DNA of 64,000 bases, taken from contig NW_024881831.1 of NCBI RefSeq assembly GCF_019059575.1, positions 372,001 through 436,000 on the forward strand, read 5' to 3'. The notes under the pieces are model-generated. The model saw only the letters and a program-made list of their open reading frames with translations, was not told the origin of the DNA and searched no databases. Of the stretch, positions 1 to 12,700 are shown in pieces. The stretch is from Amphibalanus amphitrite (taxonomy: Eukaryota; Arthropoda; Thecostraca; Balanomorpha; Balanidae). Numbering within the stretch: the stretch's first letter is position 1; the number at the start of each line of letters is the position of its first letter. A program made the position numbers and the translations under genes.

Positions 1-407
1 AAAATGCTTAAGTGTGGCAGACCATCATCCAATGTTGTCCAGACTACTAGGTATAGGTACCTTTGTGCAATCAATTCCGCATTGGACATTATAAAGAATC
101 GGAACTCCGAATGTCCAGGTTCCGATTGGCACCACTATAACAGATGAAGTAAGGTTTGGTAGAGTTTTTATCCAACGGAGATGATAGACGTTCTGTTAAT
201 TGAAGAGAGGCAAATTCTGTCAACTGACCGGTGTGCAGCGTGCAGTTTAGAGTTGCAAAATTTCCCTACCGCACTACCGGCATGCCGGTAATTTTTCACT
301 ACCGCAGGTTTTTTCGTGGTATCTGGCATGTCTTGCCGGTAGCATGCCGGTATTTTTGATTTTGCACAAAAAAATTATCAGCATATGATTCAAGCTTTGG
401 ACACTAA

Positions 408-2540
408 TGCGTGGTTCACACCGGATCCGTAATGACCGTTACGTGCCGTAATGAATACGTCGGCGATTAAATAATATCTTGAAAGTGGAGGGCACAATGC
501 AACGCGCATGCGTAGTTCGATTTTTTGGCGACGTAACGCCGTATTCGTTACGGATTCGGTGTGCACCGGGAATTGCCATGTTGAGCGCCGTCCTTCGAAT
601 CAAGTGCGCCAAAACTATTTTGCTTATAAACAATCCAAAAAATGGGCTAAAGCTAAGAGCTGTTTCTTAATATCGGTGCGTCAGAATTTTAATTGGTTTT
701 GCTCTCTTTTTAAATTTATTCCTATCACTTTTGCATAGTGGTTTATAATTGTATTTAGGCATATCATTGTTAATTAACTACAATTGTGGGCATGTACTAT
801 ACAGAGAATCTTTTATCCTTTTTGGCATAAACAAGAAAACATGCCTATGCTGGTCAACGCTGAAGTTCATTTTCTACACTCGTGAATCGCTGCTATCCAT
901 GGGCAAGATCAACGTACGCATCGTACAGTTTGCTCAATTGGCTTGCGAAGAGGCGGTGCAGTGTCCGTCCAAGCATCAAGTCTAGCAGGGGTAATATGGG
1001 CAGCGAAGTTGACTCAGAACTGCATAAAAGACGTGGCACGAGAATCTATGTATTAGAATTTATTTTGTGGACTTTGAACTTGACCTGTAACATACCTACA
1101 TGATTAGGGCTAGGCTAGGCCTACGAAGGAAATGTTATCTTTAAATAAACGAGTGAAATGTAATTACGGAACTTGAATTTTATGTACGTCACTCAAGAGA
1201 TACAAAGAAGGTTGTGACATACTGAAGGCATACCTACATGAAATAATGCCTAAAAATCAGTCGGTGAGTTGATACGATTTTTTTTCAAGTAGAAAGGTCC
1301 GCACTTGCAAGTTGCACACGAGCAGACCGCTACCCGCTACCCAGACCAGCCCAATCAATCGCAACATGTGAGAAGGGGTGGGCACGTGCGCATGTGCCGA
1401 CCAATACTCTCGCTGACCTTTGCAATCTGCATACTTTATATGCGTGGTGTCATTCAGCATACCAAAGTCCAAATGTGAGCGCTATCGGCCCAGCCGATCC
1501 CGAGATATGAAAAAGAAGTGCGCACGTGCGCACGTGCCGATCAATACCTTTGCCGACTTGTGAATTCTACATATACGCATGTTATCATTCAGCATACTTG
1601 ATATAAGCACTTTCGGCCCAGCCGATCCCCAGATATGAAAAAGGGGTGCGCACGTGCGCACGTGCAGATCAATGCTTTTGCTGACCTGTGCAATCTGCAA
1701 ATAAACTTGGTGTCATTCAGCATACTTAATATGAGCGCTATCGGCCCAGCCGATCCCAAGATGTCAAAAAGGGGTACGCACGCGCGCACGTGCAGACCAA
1801 TGCCTTTGCCGATCTGTTCAATCTTCATATGTACATGGCGTCATTCAGCACACCAAATATGAACGCGATCGGCCCAGCCGATCCCCAGATATGAAAAAGG
1901 GGCACGCACGTGCGCACGTGCAGATCAATGCTTTTGTCAACCTGTGCAATTTGCATATAAACATGATGTCATTCAGCATACCAAATATGGGCGCGATTGG
2001 CACAGCCAATCCCGAGATATGAAAAAGGGGTGCGCACGTGCGCACGCGCTGAGGCAATTCGAAATCGTCCTAAGGTCACAGGATGTGTAGTGTGCACCCA
2101 GCCAAAACAACAAACAAATATTGAACCGTTTCCATTCAGCCGTTCCCGAGTTATGGTATGACGAGCTCTTTTGGAACCTCTCTCGTCGCACGTGACACGT
2201 GCTGTAACAGGCACTCATGAGTGTTATCAATAGCACAGTTCAGGGTAGAAAGGATGCAGCCCCTCCCCAAAGAAGACCACTCATCAAACAGTCAAACCGT
2301 TTTGGAGATACATGTCGATAAAAGTCATTACGGCGGCCGGTCGAGCCGAAAAGTTCAATTTTCCCAACTTCTGTTACGTTCCGTAACGAGTACGGTGGAC
2401 GCTGCCAGTTTACGGCGGCTGGTTGCCACATTTCAACTTCGTCTACAAAAGTCACAATGCTTGGGGAATCTTGAGAAATCTCTAGCTCATTACGTCCGTA
2501 ACGGTTACGGCGTCATTACGGATCCGGTGTGAACCACGCA
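408..2540. mobile_element. PIF/Harbinger-type non-autonomous element
   Basis: The terminal inverted repeats start TGCGTGGTTCACACCGGATC, with the exact complement at the right end, and are followed by imperfect TTACG-rich subterminal repeats. The flanking trinucleotide TAA (405-407 and 2541-2543) fits the TWA target preference of PIF/Harbinger, whose termini are also often GTTCACACC-like. No long open frame of transposase or Myb-like type is present, so the copy is non-autonomous. About a third of its interior is a roughly 120-135 bp tandem repeat. It sits inside the hAT-type element at 248-2785. Confidence 0.72.
1365..2060. repeat. Tandem repeat, unit about 120-135 bp, five to six copies
   Basis: Each unit carries CGGCCCAGCCGATCCC, then GATATGAAAAAGGGG, then a palindromic run GCGCACGTGCGCACGTGC, then a spacer ending in ATTCAGCATACC. 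The ATGAAAAAG landmarks fall near 1505, 1635, 1756, 1891 and 2020. Short open frames on both strands here are by-products of the repeat. It lies inside the Harbinger-type element. Confidence 0.85.
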
Positions 2541-2935
2541 TAAGAGGCTATTGAATTGTAATAAGTTGGACAATGGGTGGCTGTTGGGTGGGGCGGTTAC
2601 TGAAATTGCCAAAATGTGGCATCTCATGTAGGGGTAAGCCAGAATCAAGAATGCAGGTTTTTTAGTATGCCGGTAATTTGGCGGTTTTTTTTGCTTGGGG
2701 CGTGGTAGCATGCCGGTATCCCAGAAAATGTTTGTGGGGCGGGGCGGTGCCGGTAGCAGCCCATTGGGAAAACTTTGCAACTCTAGTGCAGTTATTGATA
2801 CTCTGCAACTGTTATTTTTGTTGTTGTTGATTTTTCAAATGAAGGTATGTTTAGAATTGCTCTGCCTATTCGTTTATGGGTCAAACAACATCGGTGCTGG
2901 CGAGACTATCGTGTTTATGGCAGGTAAAGGCAGTA

Positions 2936-3153
2936 TGTTCAAATTACCCCACGGTGGGGCAATTTGAACACACCGTGACTTGGTGGAGAAGTGATGCTAT
3001 GCTATTCAAGGTATGCTCGGCTCGTCCAAAAATGAGGCTTGCATGGTAAAAGCAAGTGACACATGCGCTACTGAAACAATTTTTCTTCATCCAGGGTTGA
3101 CCTGGAATTTGGTACAACGGAGAAGACGTAAAAATATGTTCAAATTACCCCAC
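2936..3153. repeat. Short inverted-repeat element (MITE-like)
   Basis: GTGGGGCAATTTGAACA at 2954-2970 is nearly the inverted complement of TGTTCAAATTACCCCAC at 3137-3153. The latter 17-mer also occurs directly at 2936-2952, abutting the left arm. A miniature element about 200 bp long is the simplest reading, but no clean target duplication was found. Confidence 0.45.
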
Positions 3154-4386
3154 ACTACCCTACTTTTGCAAAACTGCTTGAACACCCTTGACTTTTCACG
3201 TGGCACGTGCCACGACGGTCACTGAGATGTATCGAAAGTAGTCAATTACGGGGTAGAAGGGATGGGGCTACCCAGCAAAAAAGACCGCAGGCCAATCTGT
3301 CCAGCGGTTGCTGAGATATAAGCCTCTCAAAAGCGTTACAGGCCGGGCCGGGCCGGGCCGGGCCGCTCATACTGAGATTTTTCCGTTATATTGAAAAGAC
3401 TCGCTTCGCTCGCTGCGCTCGCTCGCTCGTAACAATTTCATATACAATTTCATCCTGCAGTCTCCACAGTACGCCAGTGTTGGAAGTGTTGAAAGACATT
3501 GGGGAAAAATTCAAAGTTATTAAAAGAGATGTTGCTTCATTCAGCCGTTTTTATCTTCCCACAAAAAAATGTGTCTCAACAGTTCGTGTCAATGGCATTT
3601 GTATTGCACACATCTATACGATTATGTCTGCACAGTGCACACATGCCACCTACTGCATATACATCAATGCATCACATATGCGCAGAGCGCACGTTCTCAT
3701 CCCACAGAAAAGCAGACAAACGTCTCTGATTGATGAGTCATTAATTATACGAAACTTCAAAAATGTCTCGAAATTGAATTACATCGATAATCAATTGCAC
3801 AGAAACTTAACCAATTTGATATTGCGATTGCGATATATGAGGTTGCGATGAGATTTCTAGAATATTATGCACCTTCCATCCTGACCAACAATCGATGAAC
3901 AGTAACATTCGATGAGAGCATGTCGTCACGAAAGATAACAAACAGCATCATGGAGCACGGAACGCAGTTTCATGTCGCAGAGTCAGCAATAAAACAAATA
4001 AATTAAATGATCCCACTCACATTCACAAGCTTGTACCACCATCTGAAAGCAGTTCCTAGTGCATGCTATTCGTTGGCCTTTTGCAGCGAAACAAACAGAA
4101 CAGGCCGCCGCTTACAATAATCTCTGCTCACGCCGCTGTTGACCATATACCTACCGGCTAAAAAAAAATGAAATTTGGATTTTTTTCAACACTTCATTTG
4201 ACTCTTACATGGTCAGGTCACTAAGAGTTTTCAACATAATACAGTTTGCAGAGCCAGCCACCGCTTCTCAAAGCCTTTCTTGGACCGAAGAGTCCGACCG
4301 ATGAAAGAGTGAACCTCTCTCGACAATTATATAGCCTAAAATGCAGCCCTTTTTAATTCTGTTTCCGGCGGTCTCCCCAATCGTCC
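3154..4386. other. Gene-free stretch
   Basis: No supported gene. It contains a GGCCG run at about 3340-3364, a CGCTCG-rich patch at 3400-3430, and AT-rich sequence after that. The short open frames near 3477-3851 have no recognisable features. Confidence 0.6.
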
Positions 4387-6729
4387 TTAGACCGTTCGTC
4401 CCGTAGCTGCCTTTCCAGCAAGCTGTTCCTCAACACTCTCATCTTTCCTGTCCTTACCCTCTCCAGATTCGTTTCCAGTCTGCTCTCCAGTGAGCGAATC
4501 GGTGCTGCCACTGTCTGTGCTCTTTTGAGACGTGACCATATCTCCATTCGAGATCACTACCGGGTCATGATTTTCGATGTTTACAAGTTTAGGCATCAGC
4601 TGCGATGCCGCTGAAAGCAGATCCAAACCACTGCCAGCATTGGATGCAGGAGTACTTCTTTCTGTAATCGAAGGCTCCTGTGGGTCTACATCTTCACCGA
4701 TCGCGAGCAGGAGAGCATGAGCGGTGATTCGTTCCGAGTGATCCTTCGACTTCAGGGCTGCCTTCAGTATCACAATGGTCTCTTTAGTGTCGGCTGTTGG
4801 GCTAACTTTGCTCATATCCGCTTCTACTGGAGAGTGGGATCGTGGTTCGTCGGTCGAGGATTCACTCCGCTGAGTCAAGCGCAGCACATCTTTTGCCCTT
4901 TGAGGCTGATCCAGTACTGGTGTACCAAACTTCTCACGTGATGCTGTTTTGTCAAGCACGGAGGCAATGCATGCACTGTTAGCCAGGGAAAGCAGGGACG
5001 GCACAGCATCTGCTTTCTTCAGTCTGGGCTGGTAGGGCGTCTCTCGTGAGCAGTTCTTCAGAACACATCGGTTCTCATTGGAGACGGTTGTCAGAAGAGT
5101 TGATTCTACTTGGGGCGTCCGAGTCAGCGCTGGAATCTGTTCTTCCTGAAAACCATCGACATGATCATCTCTTGGCTTCGGAAGTCTTTGTTGAAGCTGT
5201 AAAGACGTAGGATGCTGTTCTGAGGTTTTCGTGTTTTTGCCAACGCTTTGTTTAGCGATTTGCTTCTTCTTTGCAACGAGGTTTGCCGCCCCTTGTTCTG
5301 TTTCCTTGTCGAGCTCTTCAACCGCATCAACACCAACCTCATCTACTGATTCCTCGGGTACATATATTTGCAACACCTCGTTCCGTGTGCTCACATTGAT
5401 ACCGAAGACAGTTGCGCGTCTTTGTGTGGGCACCGCTGCGGGGTCCTCCAAGACGGCTTTCGGCGTGTCCCTTTTGTCCGTGACGGAAGAGCAGGCAATG
5501 CCATCGGCCTTTCTCGAGGATAGGTTCTGTTCATCCCCATTCACTGCTGTCCTTCGTTTCGCAGCTTTTCTTCTCCTGTGTTTATTTCTCGACTTCCCTG
5601 TTTTGATTTGCTTGGCGTCTTCTTTTCCGATGCCACTCTGCTGCTCTTCCAGCCCCAAACTCTCAGATTCAGCGTGGTCTTCCTTGCTCACAGTGCTGTT
5701 GTCAGAGATTCTCTCGGCATTTGTGTTACGCCTCTCCTCAGTTTTGCGGCTAGACTCGAGGCTTTGTGGTTGTTTCGGCGCGCTCACTTTGTCAAGTTGA
5801 TCAGTACCTCCGTCACATCTGGACCAGACAGTGACATCGTTGGTTTGAAGTCCATTGGATTTTCCTTCTTGCATGTCGATCAGCGCGGGACATTCCTGTG
5901 AACGATTTGGCTGCATCGTCCCAGACCTGATAAAGCTTTGAACGAAGTGCCAGTTATCGACCACGTCGTCTTCATTGTCAGCGTCTGAATGAGGTCTATG
6001 AGCGCCGACTGGCTTTTGCAGTTCCTCACACTCAGAGCCCTGACTCCCTTGCTCCCCATTGCAGTCTTTCGATGACACTCGTTTGGGCGTCGTCTGGTCT
6101 GCGGCGAGGGCATGCCTGTCTGAACCCTCACCCACAATGCTTGAAGACGAATTCGATGATTCGATTCGATTTTCATCGCTCAGCAGTAGCACTTGCCGTG
6201 ACAATCTGCGCTCGACCTTCGTCGCGGGCTCTTGTGAATTGTGAGGTTTGGCGTATTTGGGCAGATTTTCTAGCTGATCTTCCGCCGCTGACGCTGTGGT
6301 GAAACTGCTCACAGATGCGGTTTCCTTTGCTGAAAGGAGCTCCCGGACGCCTTCACGAGATTTTGAGCTCCCACTGCTGATGTCTTTTTCCCCTTTGCTC
6401 ATCTCCATCAGCCTTCTATCTTCACCCCTCTGACCATCAAGGCTCCTAGTGCTCAGCTCTTCCCTCTCCCAGTTGTCGATTTGTCGAAGAACCTGGCTGA
6501 GCGCAGAGGCACCGCCCTCCAGAGCGTTCCTGATCCGCACCCGGCGAGAGCTGTGTCGGACCGGTGACCCAGCCTCGGGGGTCACCAGACTGCGTACCAG
6601 CAGCATGGAGAGCGCCGGGTCGTCCTCGTCGGCAGAGAGCGGCAGCGGCTCCTCCCAGGGATCCGTCCAGGAGGACCGCGAGCTGAGGCTCAGGTCACAG
6701 CCGACACTGCCCCCGTCACAGGAGTCCAG
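4387..6729 (-). CDS. 3' terminal exon of the unidentified gene, charged Ser-rich tail
   Basis: The open frame runs from a plausible acceptor (GCTGTCAG, complement of 6730-6737) to a TAA at 4387-4389, about 780 codons. An internal Met lies at 6606, but the frame stays open upstream to the acceptor, so the exon probably does not start translation. The residues are mostly Ser, Glu, Lys, Asp and Thr, which implies disorder. A basic cluster (NKHRRRKAAKRR, about residue 340 counted from the Met at 6606) looks like a nuclear localisation signal. A short segment near the end (ETIVILKAALKSKDHSERIT) could be helical. The first 60 residues (DDPALSMLLVRSLVTPEAGS, then an Arg-rich stretch and ALSQVLRQIDNW) look most conserved in character. 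No catalytic domain is visible. Confidence 0.75.
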   Translation of the reverse strand: MDSCDGGSVGCDLSLSSRSSWTDPWEEPLPLSADEDDPALSMLLVRSLVTPEAGSPVRHSSRRVRIRNALEGGASALSQVLRQIDNWEREELSTRSLDGQRGEDRRLMEMSKGEKDISSGSSKSREGVRELLSAKETASVSSFTTASAAEDQLENLPKYAKPHNSQEPATKVERRLSRQVLLLSDENRIESSNSSSSIVGEGSDRHALAADQTTPKRVSSKDCNGEQGSQGSECEELQKPVGAHRPHSDADNEDDVVDNWHFVQSFIRSGTMQPNRSQECPALIDMQEGKSNGLQTNDVTVWSRCDGGTDQLDKVSAPKQPQSLESSRKTEERRNTNAERISDNSTVSKEDHAESESLGLEEQQSGIGKEDAKQIKTGKSRNKHRRRKAAKRRTAVNGDEQNLSSRKADGIACSSVTDKRDTPKAVLEDPAAVPTQRRATVFGINVSTRNEVLQIYVPEESVDEVGVDAVEELDKETEQGAANLVAKKKQIAKQSVGKNTKTSEQHPTSLQLQQRLPKPRDDHVDGFQEEQIPALTRTPQVESTLLTTVSNENRCVLKNCSRETPYQPRLKKADAVPSLLSLANSACIASVLDKTASREKFGTPVLDQPQRAKDVLRLTQRSESSTDEPRSHSPVEADMSKVSPTADTKETIVILKAALKSKDHSERITAHALLLAIGEDVDPQEPSITERSTPASNAGSGLDLLSAASQLMPKLVNIENHDPVVISNGDMVTSQKSTDSGSTDSLTGEQTGNESGEGKDRKDESVEEQLAGKAATGRTV

Positions 6730-9700
6730 CTGACAGCCGCGCGGTCCGCGAGACGAGCTGTGGGTGAACAGAGAGTGACGTGGGTCAGCGAACAGAGAGT
6801 GACGTGGGTCAGCGAACTGAGAGTGACGCGAGTCAGTGTTATGGATGATGGCCTGGCGATAGGTTTGCGTTTCTCGTACTGAGAGCGCTTACGAGGCCAG
6901 AGAGCAATAGCAACACCTAAAAGGAAAACCTGGGACCATGAAGTTGTTGGGGCGTAATTGAATGAAGTCAGAAAACACCTATAGCTGGAAGACACGACAC
7001 AGGTTGACGCTGCGCTTTCTCGCACATCACGTACAGCCCACCGCTAAAGTAAGGTAGGGTTTTACCAATCTCAACGGATGGCTTTGACCGACGATTTTTA
7101 AAATGCGGACTGATTGAAAAGAAGACGTCAATAGATAAAGTTGTAGCTGCAAGGGTGAAGATACATGTAAGCTACATTTAAAGTCTCGTTGCAGACTGGC
7201 TGATCGTTCCTAGGCTTGAGAAGCAGAACATACCCATGACTGAAACCACACATTACTTCTGCTGTGGACTGTACCTATCCGGAAACAAACAACCCCCTCC
7301 GGTCGCACATCACGTATCCGGAAACAAACAACCCCCCTCCGGCTTCCAGGCCAGAGGCCACGGTTATGCAATCATTATTTCTAAACTAACACTAGTGTTG
7401 CATGGAAATATGAAGCACAACGCTCGACCTCCTGTTTCAAAGAGACTGGTCGGGTGTCGGCGTCACTGCGTGCCATTACGCAAAAGTTTGAAAGTCCCAG
7501 TGCGCCAGGAGAGAGGTTGCTACACCGTCCAACGCTATAGTGAATGAAGAGTAGCAAGTGTCTGTTGATTTCTTTTTTTCTTTTTGTTTTCAGTGATGGC
7601 TGGCTAAGCGAGACTGGATTGAACGTTGACTGGACGCTAAAATGTTTGATAGTATAAGGTACCAATGGACGGTGATGGCACTGAGTCAACTGAATAAACT
7701 CCCAGTGCTCGTTTATGATCTTATGTCAACACTACGTTGAAAGGCAGTAAAACCAAGATTTCTTTACTACTCAGTAAAACAGCCTCATAAAGTATAATCA
7801 TCCGTGAAGGTCCAGCTTTCTTCATCGATACATTCTAGCCGAATCGAAGGACAGAGGCTCTTCCTCTGTTCTGTCCCGCTTAAAATGGAATTACAGTAAA
7901 TTTAAGATAAATGCGTCGCGTTATGTGTTACGGATACATGGTGAATGATGACACAAGATTTTTCCGGTCAGTGATGACCCTGTAAGGTGAACTCATTGTA
8001 GAGGTACATCATTTACCTTACTCGATTGTAAAACGAATGTCTTAAACCCAGTTTTGAACCAAGGATTTATTTCAATGTTGTAGTTTTTTTTTTAGTTAAT
8101 GTATGTAAGCTCCAAAATCACGGACGGTGGCCCTGTTCTTTTGTATCTCGTACGATATATATTTGCTTCCGCCCGACATGCAACATTTATATCCCATAAA
8201 CCATTTTTATTTCCGCATCGGGATACAATAATAGGTACAAGATGAACATGGTGTAAACGATAAAAATGCATTTATAAGTTTCAAATTAGATAATTTTTTA
8301 GCATTCTCCAATATTTACCTAATCATACGGAATGAAAATGGAAACGCGTTAAAAAATTGCGTTAGAAAATTGAACGCATCGTTATATCAGAATGTTTCCA
8401 TTGCTTTGGACTAGCATAGAGCTAAAAAAGGAAGTGCGAACCATATAAACTGAAGACACGTGTAACACGGTAACGAAGCATTTTATACATGCAAACATCA
8501 TACCTGTATGCCATTACTAAGCGAGCTATAACAATTACATGCTATTGTGCGGTACAGTAAAATAAAATTAAATATTCCAAACATGCTGATTTCAGGCTTC
8601 ATTGGGCTAGACAGTCTCCTTGCGTCCTCTTGAAAGTATATATATATGCTGATGACCTTTTCACGTATTATACCGGCCTTATACGATCTGGCCTGATTTG
8701 ACCCGCCATACCCGTCACAGACACGGAGCCAGCAGGGTTGGCAATCAAGTCAGACCTTTACCCAGCTACCGGGACAGACAGCGCATCAAACATCGACAAA
8801 GTATTTCAGATAACAATAACTATTTTATAGACTTTTGAGCAATTTGCCGCCACTCCGTATCATTAGCTTCCAGACTTTCTCGGGTGTTAAAAACTGTTGT
8901 TTCAGCAGCACAGCGTGTACCTACAAACAGAGACTAATGACGCTGTCCTCTAGCTGCTTCGGCGCTTTATTCACAATTTTCATTGTATAGGTCGCCAAGT
9001 GCATTTTTACCACCCGCATGATCGTCTTTCAGTTCATTTGACACAAGATCTGGAATCTCATGCACCAGCACCAATACATTCATCTCCCTATGGTCCTTCA
9101 CACTTTTTGATCCATAGGCGATATTGAGACAGTTGCAATGGCAGTTTTTGCTCCAACTTCTGCGGCAGCATCTACCGCACTCCTTCGGTCCCCCTCTTCA
9201 GTTATCACTGTGGCAGCTCTCGCGGAGATCACTGTATGCTCTCTCGGCGCCCAATTAGACGGCAGTCTGCAGAACATCGTTGGGCATTGACTTATCAACA
9301 CTTGTGGGAGCACCATCATTATTCGGGCGTACGGCACCATTCGCGCACGCTTCCGGAGTAGTTAGCACAACAAATAGCTTCTTTCGCATCCTTGGCAGTA
9401 GACTGTGCAGATTACTTCATGGAATTCCAGTTTTCAGATTCCCCAGGCCTCTTATTTGCCCCACTTGTTTCCGAAGTTGCTCTTCTCCCGAGTCTGCTTT
9501 CCTCCGCGATGACTCTGGCAGCTCTCTGGGTGGCTGCTTCCGCCGCCTCTAGGGATGTTTGAGCTGTAGCCTCCTTGGACAGTTCGCCGAGGCGGTGGGA
9601 GCAGCAGCAGACGTACAGGTTGTCGCTGGGGCGAGAACGACGGAGACATGTTGGAACCGAGGAGAAATACGAGGCACAGACGCGTAGTCCTTGGTACTGA

Positions 9701-12700
9701 ATGACATTTGTACGCGCCGTTGTACACCATACCCAGGGCAGCATCAATGTCAGTCTTGATGATTTGTTAGTTCTAAGGATTGGTTCAAATATTGGCCTCA
9801 CCTCTTAGCTATGATGTCCTCTGTAGATGCTGAGAGTTTCATTTGCGTGGAGGAAGTCCACTCTTCGTCCTGTAGACATGAGAAACACATCTTAGAGACG
9901 GGCACAATCACGCACTCTCAAACGGTTTTCCTGTCAGTCATGGACTTATTGGGAAATAACAGAAAGTGGCATGGCTTACTGTGTCTTGGCTCACTGTGTC
10001 TTGGTATACTAAGTATTATATAGTTTCGTCAGCTTGTCCATTAAAATGATATTTGATATTTTTTATTGTTTCAATTCCGTTTTACCGGTCCGTTCTCAAT
10101 ATCCGGCGACAGGAGTTCAACAAAAGCAAAACTTTGAAACGCCACTTTTGTTTTCATTCTCCTCTTTCCATTATTTTATAATTCTGACCCTGACCTTCCT
10201 GCATTTTGTGACCCAGCGTATCCCAATTTACTGCCACCACTCGCCTCTGAGCTGGTAGAGTCGTAGTAAGCCGTCGGTTCCTGCAGCTCCACCGCCTCGC
10301 TGCCGACCAGGAACAGGTCGAAGGCCCGCTCCAGCACCCGGTGCAGCTTCTCGTAGAGCTGCGCGGCGGCGGCGGCCGGCAGGCGCGGCGCGATGATCAG
10401 GGAGAACCGCTGGCCGGCGTCCTCGGCGTACGACTGACCTGACAGCGCCAGCCGCTCACACTGCGGGGAGATGGAGGTCATACGGAGGTCACAATGGACG
10501 GGCTGTCACGGAGAGTTCCGCAGAACATCGATATCATTCAAAGCTTGATATCTAAAAAAAAAACTGGGATATGCTAGGAATATAGCGAACTTAAATATGA
10601 AAACAAGATGAAGGGAAAAGTTACTGCGATTATACTAACGATAAAACTCAAATGCTGGATTTGAAATGACAGGCTTCGCATGATGAAGCTTAGAAAAACT
10701 TCTCATGTGTATTCTGGTCAAGCAAAGAAGAAGATTGACGTGCCTCTGGAGTCTGGGGCCGATTCGAGATGGCGCACTAGGAAGCTAGTAAGACTAGGCG
10801 GCCAAGTGACACTTGAATGTAGTGACACTAAGCGGTATTTTACACCAATCGGCTAGTGGCTCAGCGCGAACCGAAATCGCATAGTGACGCTTGAAATCAA
10901 GTGTCACTAGGGCCTTAGTGCGCCAACGCGAATCGGTCCCTGGTACTCACCATTTCACCAAAGTCCAGCTGACGAACCGGCTCGACCACAGACTCGAACA
11001 TGGCGCGGAGCGTTTGCCGCATCGGCGACGACCGAACTAATTTCTGAAAGTGGAGCGACAAGCTGAACAGAGATGATTTTATTGCTTTAAAAACTCAATC
11101 ATTTGACGTTTAAGCATTTTCAGAATCCAGAGGCCCAAAAACGGCATTAATTTGGATTTAAATCGGTAACCTTTAGCTATCAGTTATCTTAATCGGTAAT
11201 TTATTTCAATTGGTAATCCCAAATCGGTTATAACTAAGCAAAGCGGTAATATATAGAGATCAAAGGATTCGGTATTTAGAACAAAATATTGAACGAGCCC
11301 TCCTCTGCGGCCCACAAGCCCAAACAACTCGGTAAGAGTTTGGCGAATCACCAATCAGCACGTCAACCGTCACAACATAGCCGCGGCTATTTGACTGACC
11401 GCCTGTACGTCCCAGAAGGCGCACTCGGACAGCCACATGGTGTGCAGGTACTCTCTGAAGTCCAAACAGCGCAGAAACCTGCCCGCGTCGAGAGCGCGCC
11501 GCACCACAGACTGACTGGGAAACCGCTGTACAGGCCTGGAACGAAGCATGCGCGTGCTATGTAAAACCAGAAATGGAGTAGAAAGCACCCTCTTATAATG
11601 ACAAGGGGCGTTTGAAAATACACCGTGTTACACATTACATAAAGACTATTCAGTTGGATAGGTATGACCCACTCGTTCAAATCACAGTGACGCTCAAATA
11701 AACAGAGGCTTATGAGGATCAGTATGAACTCAGTTTCATCTTAACATCCATTAGTCACTTGAACAAACCAAAAGAACAAACGGTCGTATCTCACCCATCT
11801 ATGTCCAGTCCCTCTTGCATGTGCACCAGGACGCCACAGCTCAGTTCGATTGGATGGTTTGGTGGCACCGCACCGCGAAACATGTCGTAAACTCTTACGA
11901 AACCGAGCTGCGTCCGCCGACGTAACGAATGATTCGGCAGCACGTAGAATCTCATCCTCTGGAACAGCTGTGAGACGGATTGTTATAGTGTAATTCGAGT
12001 CTTGCAAAGCCCATGAGAACAACGACCTGGTGCACTACAGTTATCGCTTTATCAGTCATTAAAACTCATTGCTTAACATTCACTTATCGTCTCTGTCTGG
12101 ATCCTTATTTGTTTATATTAAGGGTCTAAGCTTCATCCAGGTCATTAGTCCAGAAAACGGCATGTAAATGAATTGAATTATTGAATTTATGTCATTTTCT
12201 AGTACTGACACAAGCCCCGATTCCGGTTACATACGTGGTAGTCGGTGACATCCGAGCCCGGCTGGTAGTGAAACACATCGATGAGTGCAGGAATAGCGGC
12301 ATCGAAGTCATCCTGACAAACAGCTGAAAAGGGAGGGCACGGGACCGTTGAACACACACGTTAGGTACAGGGTGTCTCAAAAGTTCGTTCACAGGTACCA
12401 GCCATGCTTTTTTGTCAATAATTCTGAATCAACAAGAAATTAACAGTCGAAATTTTGCATGGGCATTGGTGACAACCTTCCTCAAGCAGTCTCATTGTTT
12501 TCAAGTGCATTCGACCCTTCATGAGCTCACAAAAAGGGTTCACCTCTGGCCATCGGTCAGGCACGAAAATGTAGGTTACAAAGTCGGGTATGTTGTGAAA
12601 CTCTCTGTTTCAGGAGTAATGGGAATGGTTAGGTCGGAAATGACACATGGCTAAGTGTCGGCGAGGATGAGTGCAACATGATGATCATCTCATAAAAACG

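Larger units (their letters stand above)
248..2785. mobile_element. hAT-type non-autonomous element, split by a nested insertion
   Basis: The ends are inverted: TAGAGTTGCAAAATTT on the left, and on the right the complement of TAGAGTTGCAAAGTTT. The element is flanked by a perfect 8-bp direct repeat GTGCAGTT (240-247 and 2786-2793), the target-site length of the hAT superfamily. Subterminal copies of GCATGCCGGTA palindromes lie on both sides (about 270-350 and 2660-2760). After removal of the nested element at 408-2540 only about 400 bp remain, with no transposase, so it was a MITE. The superfamily call is inferred from the 8-bp duplication, because the termini lack the usual CA start. Confidence 0.8.

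Noticed and set aside
9098..9801. Ala/Glu-rich minus-strand ORFs as extra exons of the unidentified gene
   Set aside because: Helical composition is suggestive, but acceptor, donor and phase could not be made consistent.
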